Origin: Periconia sp. R9002
Taxonomy: Eukaryota; Ascomycota; Dothideomycetes; Pleosporales; Periconiaceae
Reading direction: 5' to 3'
Assembly (NCBI GenBank): GCA_023627715.1
Contig: JAMAHW010000010.1
Span: 310,001 to 374,000, forward strand
Length of the DNA: 64,000 bases
Shown here in pieces: positions 52,703-64,000 of the stretch (position 1 is its first letter; every line of letters starts with the position of its first letter). The translations under genes and the position numbers were made by a program. The notes under the pieces are model-generated. The model did not search any database. It saw nothing but the letters and a program-made list of their open reading frames with translations, and was not told the origin of the DNA.

Positions 52703-53829
52703 GCATTTTTTGCATCCTCGAATGCCAGCTGACGCATGGTGAGCTCCTCAGTCACGTGATACTTATATTCATGCACGTGATTGATTTTTACTTGGGTCGA
52801 TATGTACCGTAAGTTTACGAAGACAAAATCACTATTGATACACATGGTACATTTCTCATATACTTACCTAAGTAGGTATCAATTAAACTCTGAGCAATGA
52901 TAACCAGATTTTTTCTTAACCAGGGTTTTGCTCCGTTAGCTAACATTAAAGACATGTCTGGCTTTTACCTCGTCACATCACTTTCTTCTGTTTTGTGTGA
53001 TTCAGGTGACCTGTCTATTGGAAGTTGACTACATAGGTACACGCAACCAGGCTGTTTCAGTCATGATCAGTGTCTTAACACACCACATCATGTACTACCT
53101 CGATGACATATAATGATAGTTCTCTACCCAGGGTTTACCATAGTTCTAGAATCAAAAAAGGGGGGTATAGTGTGTCATGGAAAGATCTCATTCGTGATGG
53201 AACTGTTTCTCATGAGTATCTGGTAATCTAGATGGTGAAACTGAAACCATACTACGAATTTTTCCCATTAGACTAACTCTATCGACTCTAGACTTTGTTG
53301 CTAAAGGGACACCAAACACTTTACCACCAACACATGAAGTATTTGAGATCCTCACCCATTCCGCTGGCTAGGTTATTATCCGGAGAGCATTCGGTTGTTT
53401 CTACCAATCTTGTAGAGAACACACTAGCGAATGAACATACGGCACCCCAAGTATACTTAGCAATCACGCCTACTACGACACCAAGACGCAAAAGAAGGGA
53501 CTGGCAGTAAAACACACGATTAAGAATTTTTTTAGGTTGGCTGTGAACGGCTATTTGAGTTCCAAGAGGTCCCTCAAACCCCACAGCTTGCTCATGCCTC
53601 TTGATCCAACTCCCTTACCAATAGCAAAAAGTGCGCATCAGACCCAGATAACTTTTCCACTTTTCCCAGATCGTCATCTAGTTCCATAGCGCCATGCCGT
53701 GCTTTTTGAAGCGCCCTGACAGATGAACAACAGTATTCAGATGACGCCAAATGCGAAACAGACACAAGCAAGATTACAGCCCGTTAACAATGCAACAGAG
53801 CTCGTTCTCTTCTTGGTTCGGCCGTTTCA
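52703..53829. other. Intergenic, 1.1 kb, with repeat relic
   Basis: Downstream of tRNA-Ser and at the 3' side of eIF2A (-). It is lower in GC than the flanks and holds TTACCTAAGTAGGTATC at about 52864-52880 and a diverged repeat (53043-53110). Short open frames here have no splice or family support. Confidence 0.5.
53043..53110. repeat. Diverged dispersed repeat, copy 2 (partner at 26876)
   Basis: Shares CAACCAGG, AGTGTCTTAA, ACAC and CTCGATG with 26876-26941 in the same order and strand, with many changes between. It may be a decayed short element. Confidence 0.4.
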
Positions 53830-56227
53830 TCACTCCCTGAACCCGAGGCTTGCCAGCTCCTTGCGGATCGATTCCTCGGTTGTGATCTTCTTGATTTGCG
53901 TATCTTCAAGCTTCTCACCACCGGCTTGCCTCATCTTCAAGTCGTCGATGGCGCGGATCTTCTTCAATAAGCTCCTTACTTTTTTCTCGTTGGGTCCGCC
54001 TCCACCGGGACTTGTGACGGTCAGATCGGGCGCCACAGGGCCTTGGTTCTCAATCTGAATATGAGTTGGGGCGGGAGCGGCGTTGTTGTTCCTCTGTTGT
54101 TGGTTTCCAGATCCAGCGCGGTGGTGATGGTTGTTCGAGTTCATCTGGGCGCGGTAATTGCCATCCTCATGTCCTTGGCGACCATGAGGACTGTTTCCAT
54201 GATGACGATGCTGGCTAGTACTTCGGCCACCATAGTTGTTGGCTGCGCTCTTGCTGCGACTACGCTGGTTTCGGCCGCCATGGTCACGTCGCTCCGGACT
54301 GCGACTACCGGCGCCAGTGCTTCTGTCTGCAGCCAGCCCAGAAGCTTTCTCAGCAGCCTCTCTCGCCTTCTTGGCCTCTCTCTTCTTTTTGTTTTTGAGG
54401 GCTGCTTTTGACAGCTCGCCGTCTCCCTCTCCGGTGCCGGTCAAACTAACACCACCACCAGGGGCGGCACCTGGAGGGAGAGAGTCGGCCGTTTCCGCGC
54501 CTGGGACTTCACGACGACGTGGCTTTCCAAATCCATTCGAAAACGACGCGTTACTGGATGATATACCCGTGTTGGTGTACGCAGCGCCTCCCTCATCTTC
54601 GCGCTTGAAAAGGAGGGGCGTAGTGGTACCACGAGCGCCAGGAGGGCGATATGCGCCTGCCGGTTTCGAAGGCGTCTTGACCTTGCTCAGATACTCGGAC
54701 GCAGAAGGGTGTGGAGTGGGCACCTGAGTAAGGGGGTTGTCCAATGGATGCGCTGACGCCGGCTGAGGGCACCATGTGACATGATACAATTCCTCCATGT
54801 CTTCGTGATACATCAAACTGCCCTTCACATGCCAAATGCGAATTCCATTGTCCACACGAAGGCGCGGGCTCGTGGTTGCAGTAAGAATATGCTTTCCATC
54901 CGGGCTCCATTCGCAATGAGTACAGTTGGAACCTTGAATGGTACAGATCTTGGTGTAGTTCCTCTCAAGATCGTAAATGTCCATATGACCAGCCAGATTT
55001 CCAAATCCGGCAACAAGTACGAAACGGCCATGTGGCGAGAACAGAATAGTGTTACGTGGGCCTAGATCAAAACTGTGCTGCGGAACGGCACGAGCGTTGA
55101 AGATGGTGGTTTTGGCTGGCATATAACCGTAGACTACACCAAACTCTTTCGAGTTGGGGGACCAAGTCACGTCGTGGATAGGCCCTTCTTTATCCAATTG
55201 GATACGCGAGTCAAACGAACCATTGGCACTGAGAATGTACATGTTCGTTTCACCGTAGTAACTCTTGTTGGTCTTGTCAACATCGGTTTGGGCAAGCACG
55301 ATCAGGCTGGTGCCCAAATCGTTCCACTTCAATTGTACTTTGTCTCCCTTGTAGAAGGTCTTCTGGGAGACGGGGGAATTGAACTGGGGCACTTGGAAGA
55401 CCTTGACGGCGGCGGGCATACCCTAGAGACTAATTAGCATGGAAAATCGTACCCCTGAGCTCCATGAAAATATTTACTTTGCGCTCTGGTACGAAAACGG
55501 CAACTGAATGGTTTTTCCCAGGCGATACCGCGAAATCGGTCAAACCTTCAACACGCAGTTTATTCCAGACAGTCTTCAAATCACCCGACTGATAGAACTG
55601 CACCTCGTTTGTCACGACGCGAGCACAGTACTTCTCGTCCGAAGTGTATTGCAGATTCCACCCCGTCTGGGATTTTTGGACGTACTCGCCCACCACGGTT
55701 CGTTCAGCATCTCCAGACTCGGAAACAGTCCTCCACACTTTGAGGTTCTTTGTCGCATTGCCATCGTCATCCTTGGTCGGGCGCTGCCAAGTAAGAATAT
55801 ACGTGCCCAACGGAGAGAAGCCGAGTTCGAAAACGTTGGGTGTGGGAAGGGTGGTGACGACGTGACCGAGGGAAGCATCGACGACCGAAACCCTGTTTCT
55901 TGTGAGACGCGGTCGGGGAACTATATAGAAGCTGAGAAGCTTACTGTTCGGGTGATGCCCACGCGAAATACCTGCTGTCGGGGGAGTAGCAGCAGCAGCG
56001 CAAGTTCCCTTCAGGCCTGCGGCGGAGTCAGCACAGGCACTCTGTTGGTTGTTGTATGGCAAAGAGAGCTTACTTGACGAAGCCGGGGAGGGGTTCGTAA
56101 ACCGGGGCGGCATTGAAGATGCCGATGCCCTTTGAGGTGCGGTCTGTTGTTGAGTGTGTTAGCAGGCCAGATGCGGGCTCAGCTATGATTGGGTAGGCGT
56201 ACAAGCCAACTGTGTAGGAGCGGCCAT
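53830..56227 (-). CDS. eIF2A: eIF2A, WD40-type translation initiation factor, 724 residues
   Basis: Exons in transcription order: 56227-56203, 56143-56074, 56016-55945, 55892-55478 and 55422-53830 (introns 52-59 bp). The first three are tiny (25, 70, 72 nt). Joined, they give MAAPTQLAYRTSKGIGIFNA and CCCYSPDSRYFAWASPEQVS, the first propeller blade of eIF2A. The beta-propeller runs to about residue 420, with WD-like blades (HDVTWSPNSKEFGVVYG, TILFSPHGRFVLVAGFGN, HCEWSPDGKHILTATTSPRL, GIRIWHVKG). A Ser/Gly/Arg/His-rich linker and a basic helical tail (KKVRSLLKKIRAIDDLK) end the protein. eIF2A delivers initiator tRNA or acts at special starts in a GTP-independent manner; its main role in fungi is debated. 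Divergent from the histidine kinase. Confidence 0.94.
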
Positions 56228-56936
56228 GACTAGTCAAAGTCACAGATCAAATATACAGAGGGTTCGTGGAGGGCGTGCTGGTGGTCGGGAGCCTGGTATC
56301 TGGAGTCTGATGTAATTCTCTCGTAGGTCGGGGAGGAGCGGTGGTGCTAGTGTCGCAGAGTGGGTTGACTCGACTGGCAGCGGAGGATGTTGAGCGGACG
56401 AGGCGGGGGTCGGTATCGAGGAAGTAGGTTGATAGGAGCGGTATAGGAGTATCCAGAGCAGACTGCAGGGCGCACACAGCGGTTGACGGGCCACGACGCG
56501 CGGGGATTGAACGTTTGGGCGTGTGAAGCTGAAGAGAGAGAAATTCACAGTCAGCGTTGTTCGACATCTGGAATAAGCAAGCCACATCCACCTGCCGAGG
56601 CTTCCCCGATTGGTCGGGCGCCGATGGACCATGATCTGCCCGCCCCGCTGCAAGCGGAATCTGTGATCGTACTTTTGGGTGAAATCTGTCCAACGAGCAG
56701 GAAAAATCCCACACGGCTGCCATGGCTCACCTTTCCGCGGGTTGGGTAAAGCGGCACAAGGCCCCGGGCGGAAGACTGGGCAGGCGGGCGGGCTGCCCAT
56801 GCAATCGCGGCCGTTGTTTACTACCAGTAACTTAGATACCTAGTTCCCACGGTTATCTCATGTACAGCGGCCGTCTACATACGCTCGCCCCTTACACTCC
56901 CGCTTCGCGCATCGTGAGGTGACGAGACCACGCAAC
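56228..56936. promoter_or_regulatory. Divergent promoter region, eIF2A / histidine kinase
   Basis: 709 bp shared upstream sequence. AACTTAGATACCTAGTT at about 56829-56845 is near-palindromic. An open frame on the minus strand here (about 56240-56800) has no start context or family support. Confidence 0.5.
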
Positions 56937-59900
56937 ATGCGCACTTCGTCGTACGCCGAGGCCAGACGTGAAGTGGAAATCGAAAGGTGAGGTACCACAC
57001 ATCTATCTACACTGCCACTGCCCCGCTCGCCCTACCAACTTGACCCTCACAACCATCATTGATCCATCGTACATGTACATGCCTCTAACCTCCTGGCTAC
57101 CAGGTACTATCAGCCTTGGTATGACGCCCAAAACCTCGTCAACCAGGCCGATGGCTCTAGACGAGCAAAAGGCCTCACATATGAGGGCTTCCAGCCGCGC
57201 ATCAGTCGCGACAAAGCCCTCACTGCCTTCGCCCAGCTCGCCACCCTCCGCTTGAATGTTCGACGCGCCATGGTCTCGCTCATAGACTCAAATAAACAAT
57301 ACATCTTGGCCGAAGCCACTCGCACCTTGTCGCTGTATACTCAGGAAGCGCAGGAAGGAGACGAAGTATGGCTGGGGCACTCCGCCATCGCTCGAGCCGA
57401 TGCAGTCTGTCACCATACCTTCAGTTCCACCTACACGGCCCTGGAAGAGAATGGCGAACAGTACACAACTGATGCTTTGATAATCCCCGATTGCCGCGAC
57501 GATACTCGCTTCTGCAATCGTGACTATGTCGTAGCAGAGCCCGGCGTTCGCTTCTATGCAGGTGTCCCAATTACTACCAAGAACGGTCATAGAATAGGCG
57601 TGTATGCTGTGTCAGACGAGAAACCTCGTGATTCCCTCTCCGCTGCTGAAGTTCGATTTCTTGAAGATGTGGCAGCTACTGTCATGGAGCATCTAGAGTT
57701 AGCCAAGGATAGTGAGGCTCGTGCTACTGGTCAGCGCATGGTGAACGGGTACGTACCTCGAGAGCACCAAACATGCCGTGGCATGATAAGGTGTGATTGC
57801 GATAGCATATCAGAACATATATACTAAACATGGATATTAATTCTAGGCTTACCGAGTTTATACAACGCTCCTGTCTGAAAGATAGTCAAAGCTCAGTCGG
57901 TCATCGCCAGACGACGCTGGAGAAGCAGACGGAAAATGCCCGATTAGAAGCCATTGCAGATGAAGAGCCAGCAAATGCCCTACCAGTAGCTAAACAATCT
58001 CAACGCAAGCACGAGACCGAGCCTGACGCTTCACGTATCTACCAGAGGGCTGCTCGCATTATACGCCAGTCCACTCATGCCGAAGGTGCCATCTTCTTTG
58101 ATGTATCTGCCGCACATCTGGGTAAGACGTTTGAAAACCCAACCTTTTCTGCAAGCAGCGACGAAAATTCATATTCCTCCGCTACCGCCGGCTCAGCTAC
58201 AACAAACCGCAGGAAACGAAGTGTACGTCGTAACAAGCAAGCAAGGGTTATTCCGGAAGATGAAGATGCTGAGGATGTTCTGCCCGTCTCTGAGAGCAAG
58301 TCTTGCCCCATTTCCGGTTTCTCCTGTCGTTCAAGCCATGGGCCTATTGCTGAAAGTAACATCGTCTTGACCGAGGCCAGCATGGAACGCTACATCAATC
58401 GCTACCCTAATGGGAAATTCTTCAACTTCGATGCCGAGGGTACCGGCATCAATTCAAGTGACGAAAAATCCGAAAGTGCTCCTGAGTACTCCGACAAAGG
58501 TGGTCAGACCAGCATAAACACCACCAATACCAAAAGACACAGGAAGCACCACGATCGTTTCGTACCAATTGAATTGATCAAAATGCTACCAAACATCCGC
58601 AGTTTGATATTTCTTCCTCTATTCGACCCTGCATCGGAGAAGTGGGTCGCTGCAGGCTTTGTATGGACAACAACGGCAGGAAGGATTTTGAATCCCGATA
58701 ACGAACTACCCTACCTGAAAGCTTTTGGAAATTGCATCACAAGTGAGATTGCACGATGGAATGCCCAGAAGGCCGATCGAGCAAAAACCACCTTCATTGC
58801 TTCCATATCGCATGAATTGCGCTCTCCATTACACGGGATCCTAGGTTCCGTTGAATTCCTTCGTGATGCTGTTTCCTCGAGTTATCAACAATCATTAGTA
58901 CATTCCATTGAAACGTGTGGCAGAACTCTTCTCGACACGATCGACCACGTTTTAGATTATGCAAAAATCAACAAGCTACGCAGTGCAAACGCAAACCGGA
59001 AGCAGCAAGGCAAGGGTCGCAGCCGCCGTGTCCCGGCGGATAACTCGATCCTGGGTGTTACTACGGTGTTTGATTTAGCACAACTGGTGGAAGAGGTTTG
59101 TGATACTGTCTGTGCAGGCCACACATTTCGCAAAACGCACGACATTCACAATGTTGCTTTCCATGATCAAGGGAGTCATTCGAGGGCCCAGAGCACAACT
59201 GGAAAGGAGTCCATAAATAAAGGTCCCGTGGTTGTCACTCTTAATATCGCGCCTTTTGTGACATGGATCGTCCGCTCTCAGCCAGGCGCTTTACGGCGGG
59301 TTGTAATGTACGTGGATTACTATTTCCATCATCATATCATGCATCTCAGAGGCTTTCGCTAACTTGCAATGTAGGAACATCCTCGGCAATGCTCTAAAAT
59401 ATACCGAGACAGGATTCATCATAATCTCGCTAGACCAAAACGATGAGAAATGTGATAAGCAAAGCGTAGAATTCACAATCTCTGTACAGGATTCCGGGCG
59501 TGGTATGTCCAAGGAATATCAACGTACGAAACTGTTTGCCCCATTCAGCCAGGAAGATCCATTCAGCAACGGGACAGGCTTGGGTTTAAGCATCGTCAAG
59601 CAGATTACAGAGTCTCTCAAGGGCGAAGTGAATGTTCAAAGTACGCTCAGAGACGGAACCACTGTCTCTGTGGTTTTGAGATTGCCGCGAGTCAGTCTAA
59701 GCCCGCCCGAAACTGCTCCGGAATTCAAAGGCAAAGTAGCCAGCGTCATCTTTCCGTCGACCAGTATGGGAGGTTCTGGTGACGCAATGCGAGAGTCAAT
59801 CATGCGCAGTTGTCACGGCCTCTACATCAAAGGAATAGAGGAATTCGAGCCTACCAAGTTTCATCCGGATTTTTTGATCACCGAGCCAGGCTCTCTCATT

Positions 59901-60761
59901 AGAATTTTGGGACAGCAACAAAACAACGGATCTAATTTGCAACCGCTCACTGTTATTTGCATTTGCATTGATCCGGCAGAGAAAACAGCGACTGAGGCAA
60001 AAACGAAGCGATTTACATCACTGCCATGGACCATTCACATGATCGCACAACCTTGTGGCCCTCGGAGGTTAATCCATATGCTTACCGATGAATCTGATGT
60101 ATCTCAACTTCGGCAATTGCCACATCGTCCAATCGAGATGTCGCCCTCCTCAGCTCTTACTCCCACCGATACAGCGGATACGAAGTTGCCAATCATGCGC
60201 AGTATAAGTGAATTCACTCTGGGCGGCTCGAGCGCTGTTCCGCCGTCAATCGAAGGGGCTCATTCTCCCTTAATTTCAGCGTCCATGCCTAACGTACCGA
60301 TGTCACCTACTGTCGTCACCGATCAGATCGTTGAAACCCCCGCCAGCGAAGCGCCATCAGAGTACTTTACACCCCGCGTTCTTCTCGTAGACGATAACGC
60401 CATCAACTTGAAGCTCCTCGTCGTGTTCGCTCAGCGACAAAGCCTTCGATACGCAGAAGCAACCAATGGATTGGAAGCATTGGATCTTTACAAGAGTGAG
60501 GCTCTAAGTACAAATCCACCGTCCAGACCATTCGATTTTATACTCATGGATCTCTCTATGCCGGTCATGGGGGGTTTGGAGAGTACGCGCAGCATCAGAC
60601 AATTCGAAGCCGAGAAGAACTTGAAGAAGAGCAACATTGTGGCGTTGACGGGTCTGGCGAGTGCTCAGGACCAGCAAGATGCGTATGATGCGGGAGTCGA
60701 CGAGTACTTGGTCAAGCCGGTCAAGTTTGCAGATATAAAGAGGATTTTTGGGACGAAGTGA
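56937..60761 (+). CDS. GAF-domain hybrid histidine kinase, 1180 residues
   Basis: Exons: 56937-56986, 57104-57748, 57847-59307 and 59375-60761 (introns 117, 98, 67 bp). A GAF domain spans about residues 60-225 (RRAMVSLIDSNKQYILAEAT, LIIPDCRDDTRFCNRDYV, VRFYAGVPITTKNGHRIG). A long Ser/Lys-rich insert and a second GAF-like part (IRSLIFLPLFDPASEKW) follow. The HisKA box is FIASISHELRSPLHG with phospho-acceptor His near 553. The ATPase has the N box NILGNALKYTETG, G1 DSGRGMS and G2 GTGLGLSI. The receiver (about 1051-1178) shows LLVDDN, FDFILMDLSMP (Asp near 1109) and YLVKPV. All catalytic residues are present. It would pass phosphate to Ypd1 and Ssk1/Skn7. No membrane segment: a cytoplasmic sensor with unknown signal. 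Confidence 0.95.
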
Positions 60762-62101
60762 AGTATTTGGGATAAAAGTGTCGAAAGTAGGGTTTGGAAC
60801 GTTGAGAAGCATAGTGTGGCAAAGGGTTGCATATACCAAGGCGCATATCGTGATGCTTATGCATTGGTTCATCGAAGTAGGAGTTGGCTTTTCAATTCAT
60901 TTTTGCATATGGTTCTTTTTCTTGCAAACATTCCCCTCAATTGGCTTGCTGCAACCGGTCTTTTTCTCCTTCGAAACATTCCTCTAGTGTGTACCTGTAC
61001 GATCTTTAGTTCAACATGTCGGTATACTGTGGTTGATTTGGTCCTGAAAACTTAAAGCCTCGGCATGACGGATGACAGGGCAAGGTTCCCCGATCTTACA
61101 CACATATCTGCACCCCGCAATGCTAGTCTATCCTCTGTTTGGGCATTCGTTTCTTTGCATGTCGGTAAGCGCAACATCCGATCGATACTTTTTCTCAGTG
61201 CGGCATTTGCGGTAGATTCGGTCTTCGAATGCTTTCCGTTCATTGTCTGTTCCTGAATTTTCCTTTCTACGTATCCCCCCTTTCCTTTCTTTACTTTTCT
61301 CTTTCATTTTAAGATGCTTGGGGATGGCTTGCATAGCTCTGATATCAGCATACGTAATGCGGGACGTAACACCCGTAGCCTACCTATCGCGAGGAAGGGG
61401 TCCAATGAAACCACGTGGAGACATTTTTGGGCGCATGTACCCTATTCTAGGATTACAAATCGCATGTAGAGAATCTAGGAAACCCTTTTTGTTCTCTCTA
61501 AAAGCTGTCGGCGAAAGCCACTACTATGTGCATAACATCATTACCGTGGAAGTCCCGTTAATCTGGGCGACTACTTGACAGCCGACTAACCATCCCAGCC
61601 AGCACGACATTGGTACGGATTCATACGGAGACGGGAAAGCTAGTCACGCCAGCCTCGGCAACAGTTCGACATCCTTGTCCATTCGATCAACAACACCTGC
61701 ACGATTCGTTTCCTTTGCCAGCAAAGATGAGGGGTAGCTGTTGGTACCTAGTATGCCGAATACGCGTGGTCAGAAATGACGGTGCCAATCGTTTGGCTGC
61801 ATGTCACTAGTTGTAGAGCTCCGAACTTGACAAGCGCGCCTCGATTCATCCCCATGGCTGTGATGTCGTCAAGGGTTAATAGGAAGGCGCTTGGGTTATC
61901 CCGTCCCTTTCTTTATAAGGTACAGTAGCTGCTGGTTTCCACGGAGGACGCCTGCACTTTTCCCAGGATTTTCCCTCTGAGGCCTGAGCGCTTGAAGTTT
62001 AACCAAGACGCTGGACCCTCTGAATCCCAGTGTCTGGTAACCTTACTTAATCTCTGGAAATCTACCGTGGAGTGTTTGCGATTGTTCGACCACTGTTGAC
62101 C
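60762..62101. other. Intergenic, 1.34 kb
   Basis: 3' UTR of the histidine kinase and upstream region of the carboxylesterase. A TTTATAAGG element at about 61912-61920 is a weak TATA candidate, about 185 bp before the next ATG. Small open frames have no support. Confidence 0.5.
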
Positions 62102-64000
62102 ATGTTCAAACACTTGAAGGTCGTGGCGGTGGCTGTCGGTTTGCTTGGAGCCGTGAGCGCGCAGAATACATTGCCAATCGTGGATTTGGGATATCAGCTA
62201 CATAGGGCTTCCGGGTTCAACGTAAACCCTTCACTTCCCCCCAAATACCGTTGAAGTGGAACGCTCACAGTTGCTGCAGGACACGGGAAACTTCTACAAT
62301 TTTTCCAATATTCGCTACGCATCCCCTCCCGTCGGCCAATTGCGATTCGCGCCCCCCGTTCCACCTGCGGTGAATAGATCTGGTGTCGACAATGGAGATG
62401 TAGGAAGGTATTGTTCTACCTAGAATTTACGTTGCAGCCATTGGAGACTGACAATTCAACAGGCGGTGCCCACAAGCGTCGCCAGCCTGGAGCGCTCTTG
62501 CCTCACAATTTCTCACCAGTGTGGCTCTTGGTGCTCCATTCAATGCCACCCCTTACGTAGGTTGTTCCCTACCTATGTAGTTATCGAAATACCATACCAC
62601 TTGGCGTATCGTGTCGAGACATCACTAATGTATCGACGCCTCCCTGCTCGGATTTGACTGACCAAGTATCCACGATATAGGTGCCCCCGGGTGCGAATGC
62701 CAGTTCCCCAGTTCCTCCTACCGGACCTCTCGAAACCGAAGATTGTTTGTTCCTCGATGTATTTGCACCTAAAGCCATCTTCGATAACGCAAATTTTTCT
62801 AGCTATGGCGCTCCAGTACTTGTGTGGATTTATGGAGGCGGTTATAGTTGAGTCTTCCCCGGGTATGGAGTAGTGTCAGGACTATGTGGCGCGGCGTTCT
62901 GATGCCTTGATCACCCTATTTTGAGTTAAGCTGACTTTATATACCCGAATGCAGCTGCAGGGGATAAATACCAGAACCCGGCCGGTTTGCTAGCTGCTTC
63001 TGGCAATTCAAGCTTCGGTGAAGTTATATACATCGCTTTGAACTATCGACTCGGCGCTTTGGGTTGGATGGGGGGGCCTGGATACCAATCCGAAGGCGGA
63101 ACGAGCAACCTCGGGCTTTATGATCAGAGACTTGCTCTTGAATGGGTTCAAAAGAACATTCATTTGTTTGGTGGGGACAAGAACCGGGTGACGATTTTTG
63201 GAGAGAGTGCCGGAGGCGGTTCGATCATGCATCAAATCACGGCCTATGGAGGTGAAAGGGGGCCCGTCCCATTTCAACAGGCGGTACCACAGTCCCCAGG
63301 GTGGTTTCCCACGTCAAGCCAAACTCCGCAAGAGAATGCGTATCGCAAATTCTTGCAGCTCACCAATAGTACTTCTTTGGCAGATTTGCGCGCACTGTCC
63401 TCTGAAGCAGTAATTCGTGCAAACAAACAGCAGGTGATTTACGACTCGACGTACGGACTATTCACCTACGGGCCAGTAGTTGATGGAGATTTTGTACCAC
63501 TCCAACCAGGACAACTGCTCGCACAAGGCCGCTTCGCCAAAGATGTGCGCGTTATGGTCGGACATAACGCAGACGAAGGAGCACTTTTCACGCCACCGTC
63601 TGTCAATACGTCTGGAAACATTGACCAACTGCTGCGATCCAATTTCGGCAGCATTTCACAGCAATCACTGGACTACATCACGGAGACTCTCTATCCAGAC
63701 GTTTATGACGGTTCTCAAGGCTATACTACGGACTTTGAACGCGCCAACACCATCGTCAGCGAATCTGTTTTCACATGCAACACCAACTATTTGAGCAGGG
63801 GCTTCAACAACAAAACATACTCATATCTCTTTGCTGTCCCTCCAGCTTTTCATGGCTTCGACATACCCTATACGTACTACGAAGGAGGGGCATTAGGGCT
63901 CCCAGGTCAGGGTGTAACCAACCGAACAGTTGCCATTGCTCTTCAAGAGTTCATTACAAGCTTCGCGAAAACCGGCGTGCCGGAGGCAGAAGGTGTGAAA
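62102..64000 (+). CDS. Secreted type-B carboxylesterase/lipase, 3' end beyond the window
   Basis: Exons: 62102-62221, 62280-62407, 62463-62556, 62681-62846 and 62955 to at least 64000 (introns 58, 55, 124, 108 bp). The ATG at 62102 starts a signal peptide (MFKHLKVVAVAVGLLGAVSA). Joined exons give ASGFNDTGNFYNFSNIRYAS and YGGGYTAGDKYQNP, which only splicing restores. The nucleophile is GESAGGG (Ser254). The acid is likely in HNADEGALF, and the His in FHGFDIPYTY. EDCLFLDVFAP is the family's second signature. The reading frame stays open to the window edge. About 350 residues follow intron 4 within the window; family members are about 540-580 long, so perhaps 30-60 residues are missing. Donor GTTGAG of intron 4 is unusual. 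Substrate unknown. Confidence 0.92.

Noticed and set aside
53295..53584. Short open frames downstream of tRNA-Ser
   Set aside because: Short, overlapping on both strands and without features.
56240..56800. 186-residue minus-strand frame upstream of eIF2A
   Set aside because: Pro/Ser/Arg-biased and overlapping other frames; lies in a divergent promoter region.
61243..61578. 111-residue frame upstream of the carboxylesterase
   Set aside because: It begins at TTG, not ATG, and shows no family features.

Overview
The window is nuclear DNA of a filamentous ascomycete (Pezizomycotina). The evidence is intron-split genes with many 43-70 nt introns carrying CTAAC/CTGAC-type branch sites, the fungal families present (ApsB/Mto1-type MTOC protein, Cwh43, DUF2855, DUF3431, GAF hybrid histidine kinase, Ser/Thr-rich GPI proteins), a split tRNA-Ser and intergenic microsatellites. 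I saw no bacterial operon, plasmid, virus, CRISPR array or intact transposon. Species and class cannot be fixed from sequence alone.

Layout. 0.4-3.6 kb: a mitochondrial J-domain protein (-) and an unrecognised three-exon gene (+). 4.7-8 kb: a secreted alpha/beta hydrolase (+) and a short LETM1-like protein (-). 8.9-14.5 kb: a Nab3-type RNA-binding protein (-), an ICT1-like peptidyl-tRNA hydrolase (+) and Utp6 (-). 15.1-21.1 kb: a twelve-exon Cwh43 (+) and an FHA/RS protein of the SNIP1/Pml1 type (-). 21.8-38 kb: a large coiled-coil protein (perhaps TINA-like), Grc3 (-), Rpa34 (+), ApsB/Mto1 (+) and another coiled-coil protein (+). 38.6-41.9 kb: two divergent GPI-anchored wall proteins, one with a 192-bp internal duplication. 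42.3-49.2 kb: a DUF2855 protein (-), an unrecognised two-exon gene (-) and a membrane protein ending in DUF3431 (+). 50.3-56.2 kb: Ubp8 (-), tRNA-Ser(CGA) (+) and eIF2A (-). 56.9-60.8 kb: a GAF hybrid histidine kinase (+). 62.1 kb to the end: a secreted type-B carboxylesterase (+), cut by the window edge.

Most genes are housekeeping. Several serve RNA and ribosome biology: Nab3 (nuclear RNA surveillance), Utp6 (18S processing), Grc3 (ITS2 processing), Rpa34 (Pol I), the SNIP1-like splicing factor, eIF2A and the mitochondrial ribosome-rescue hydrolase. Grc3 and Rpa34 share a 198-bp divergent promoter. Nothing here is a clearly new system. The best leads are the two unrecognised genes, the membrane-DUF3431 fusion, the paired GPI genes, the coiled-coil/MTOC neighbourhood and a diverged repeat pair at 26.9 and 53.1 kb.

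Exon coordinates were worked out by hand from splice consensus, reading frame and family conservation. Start codons given are ATG unless stated.
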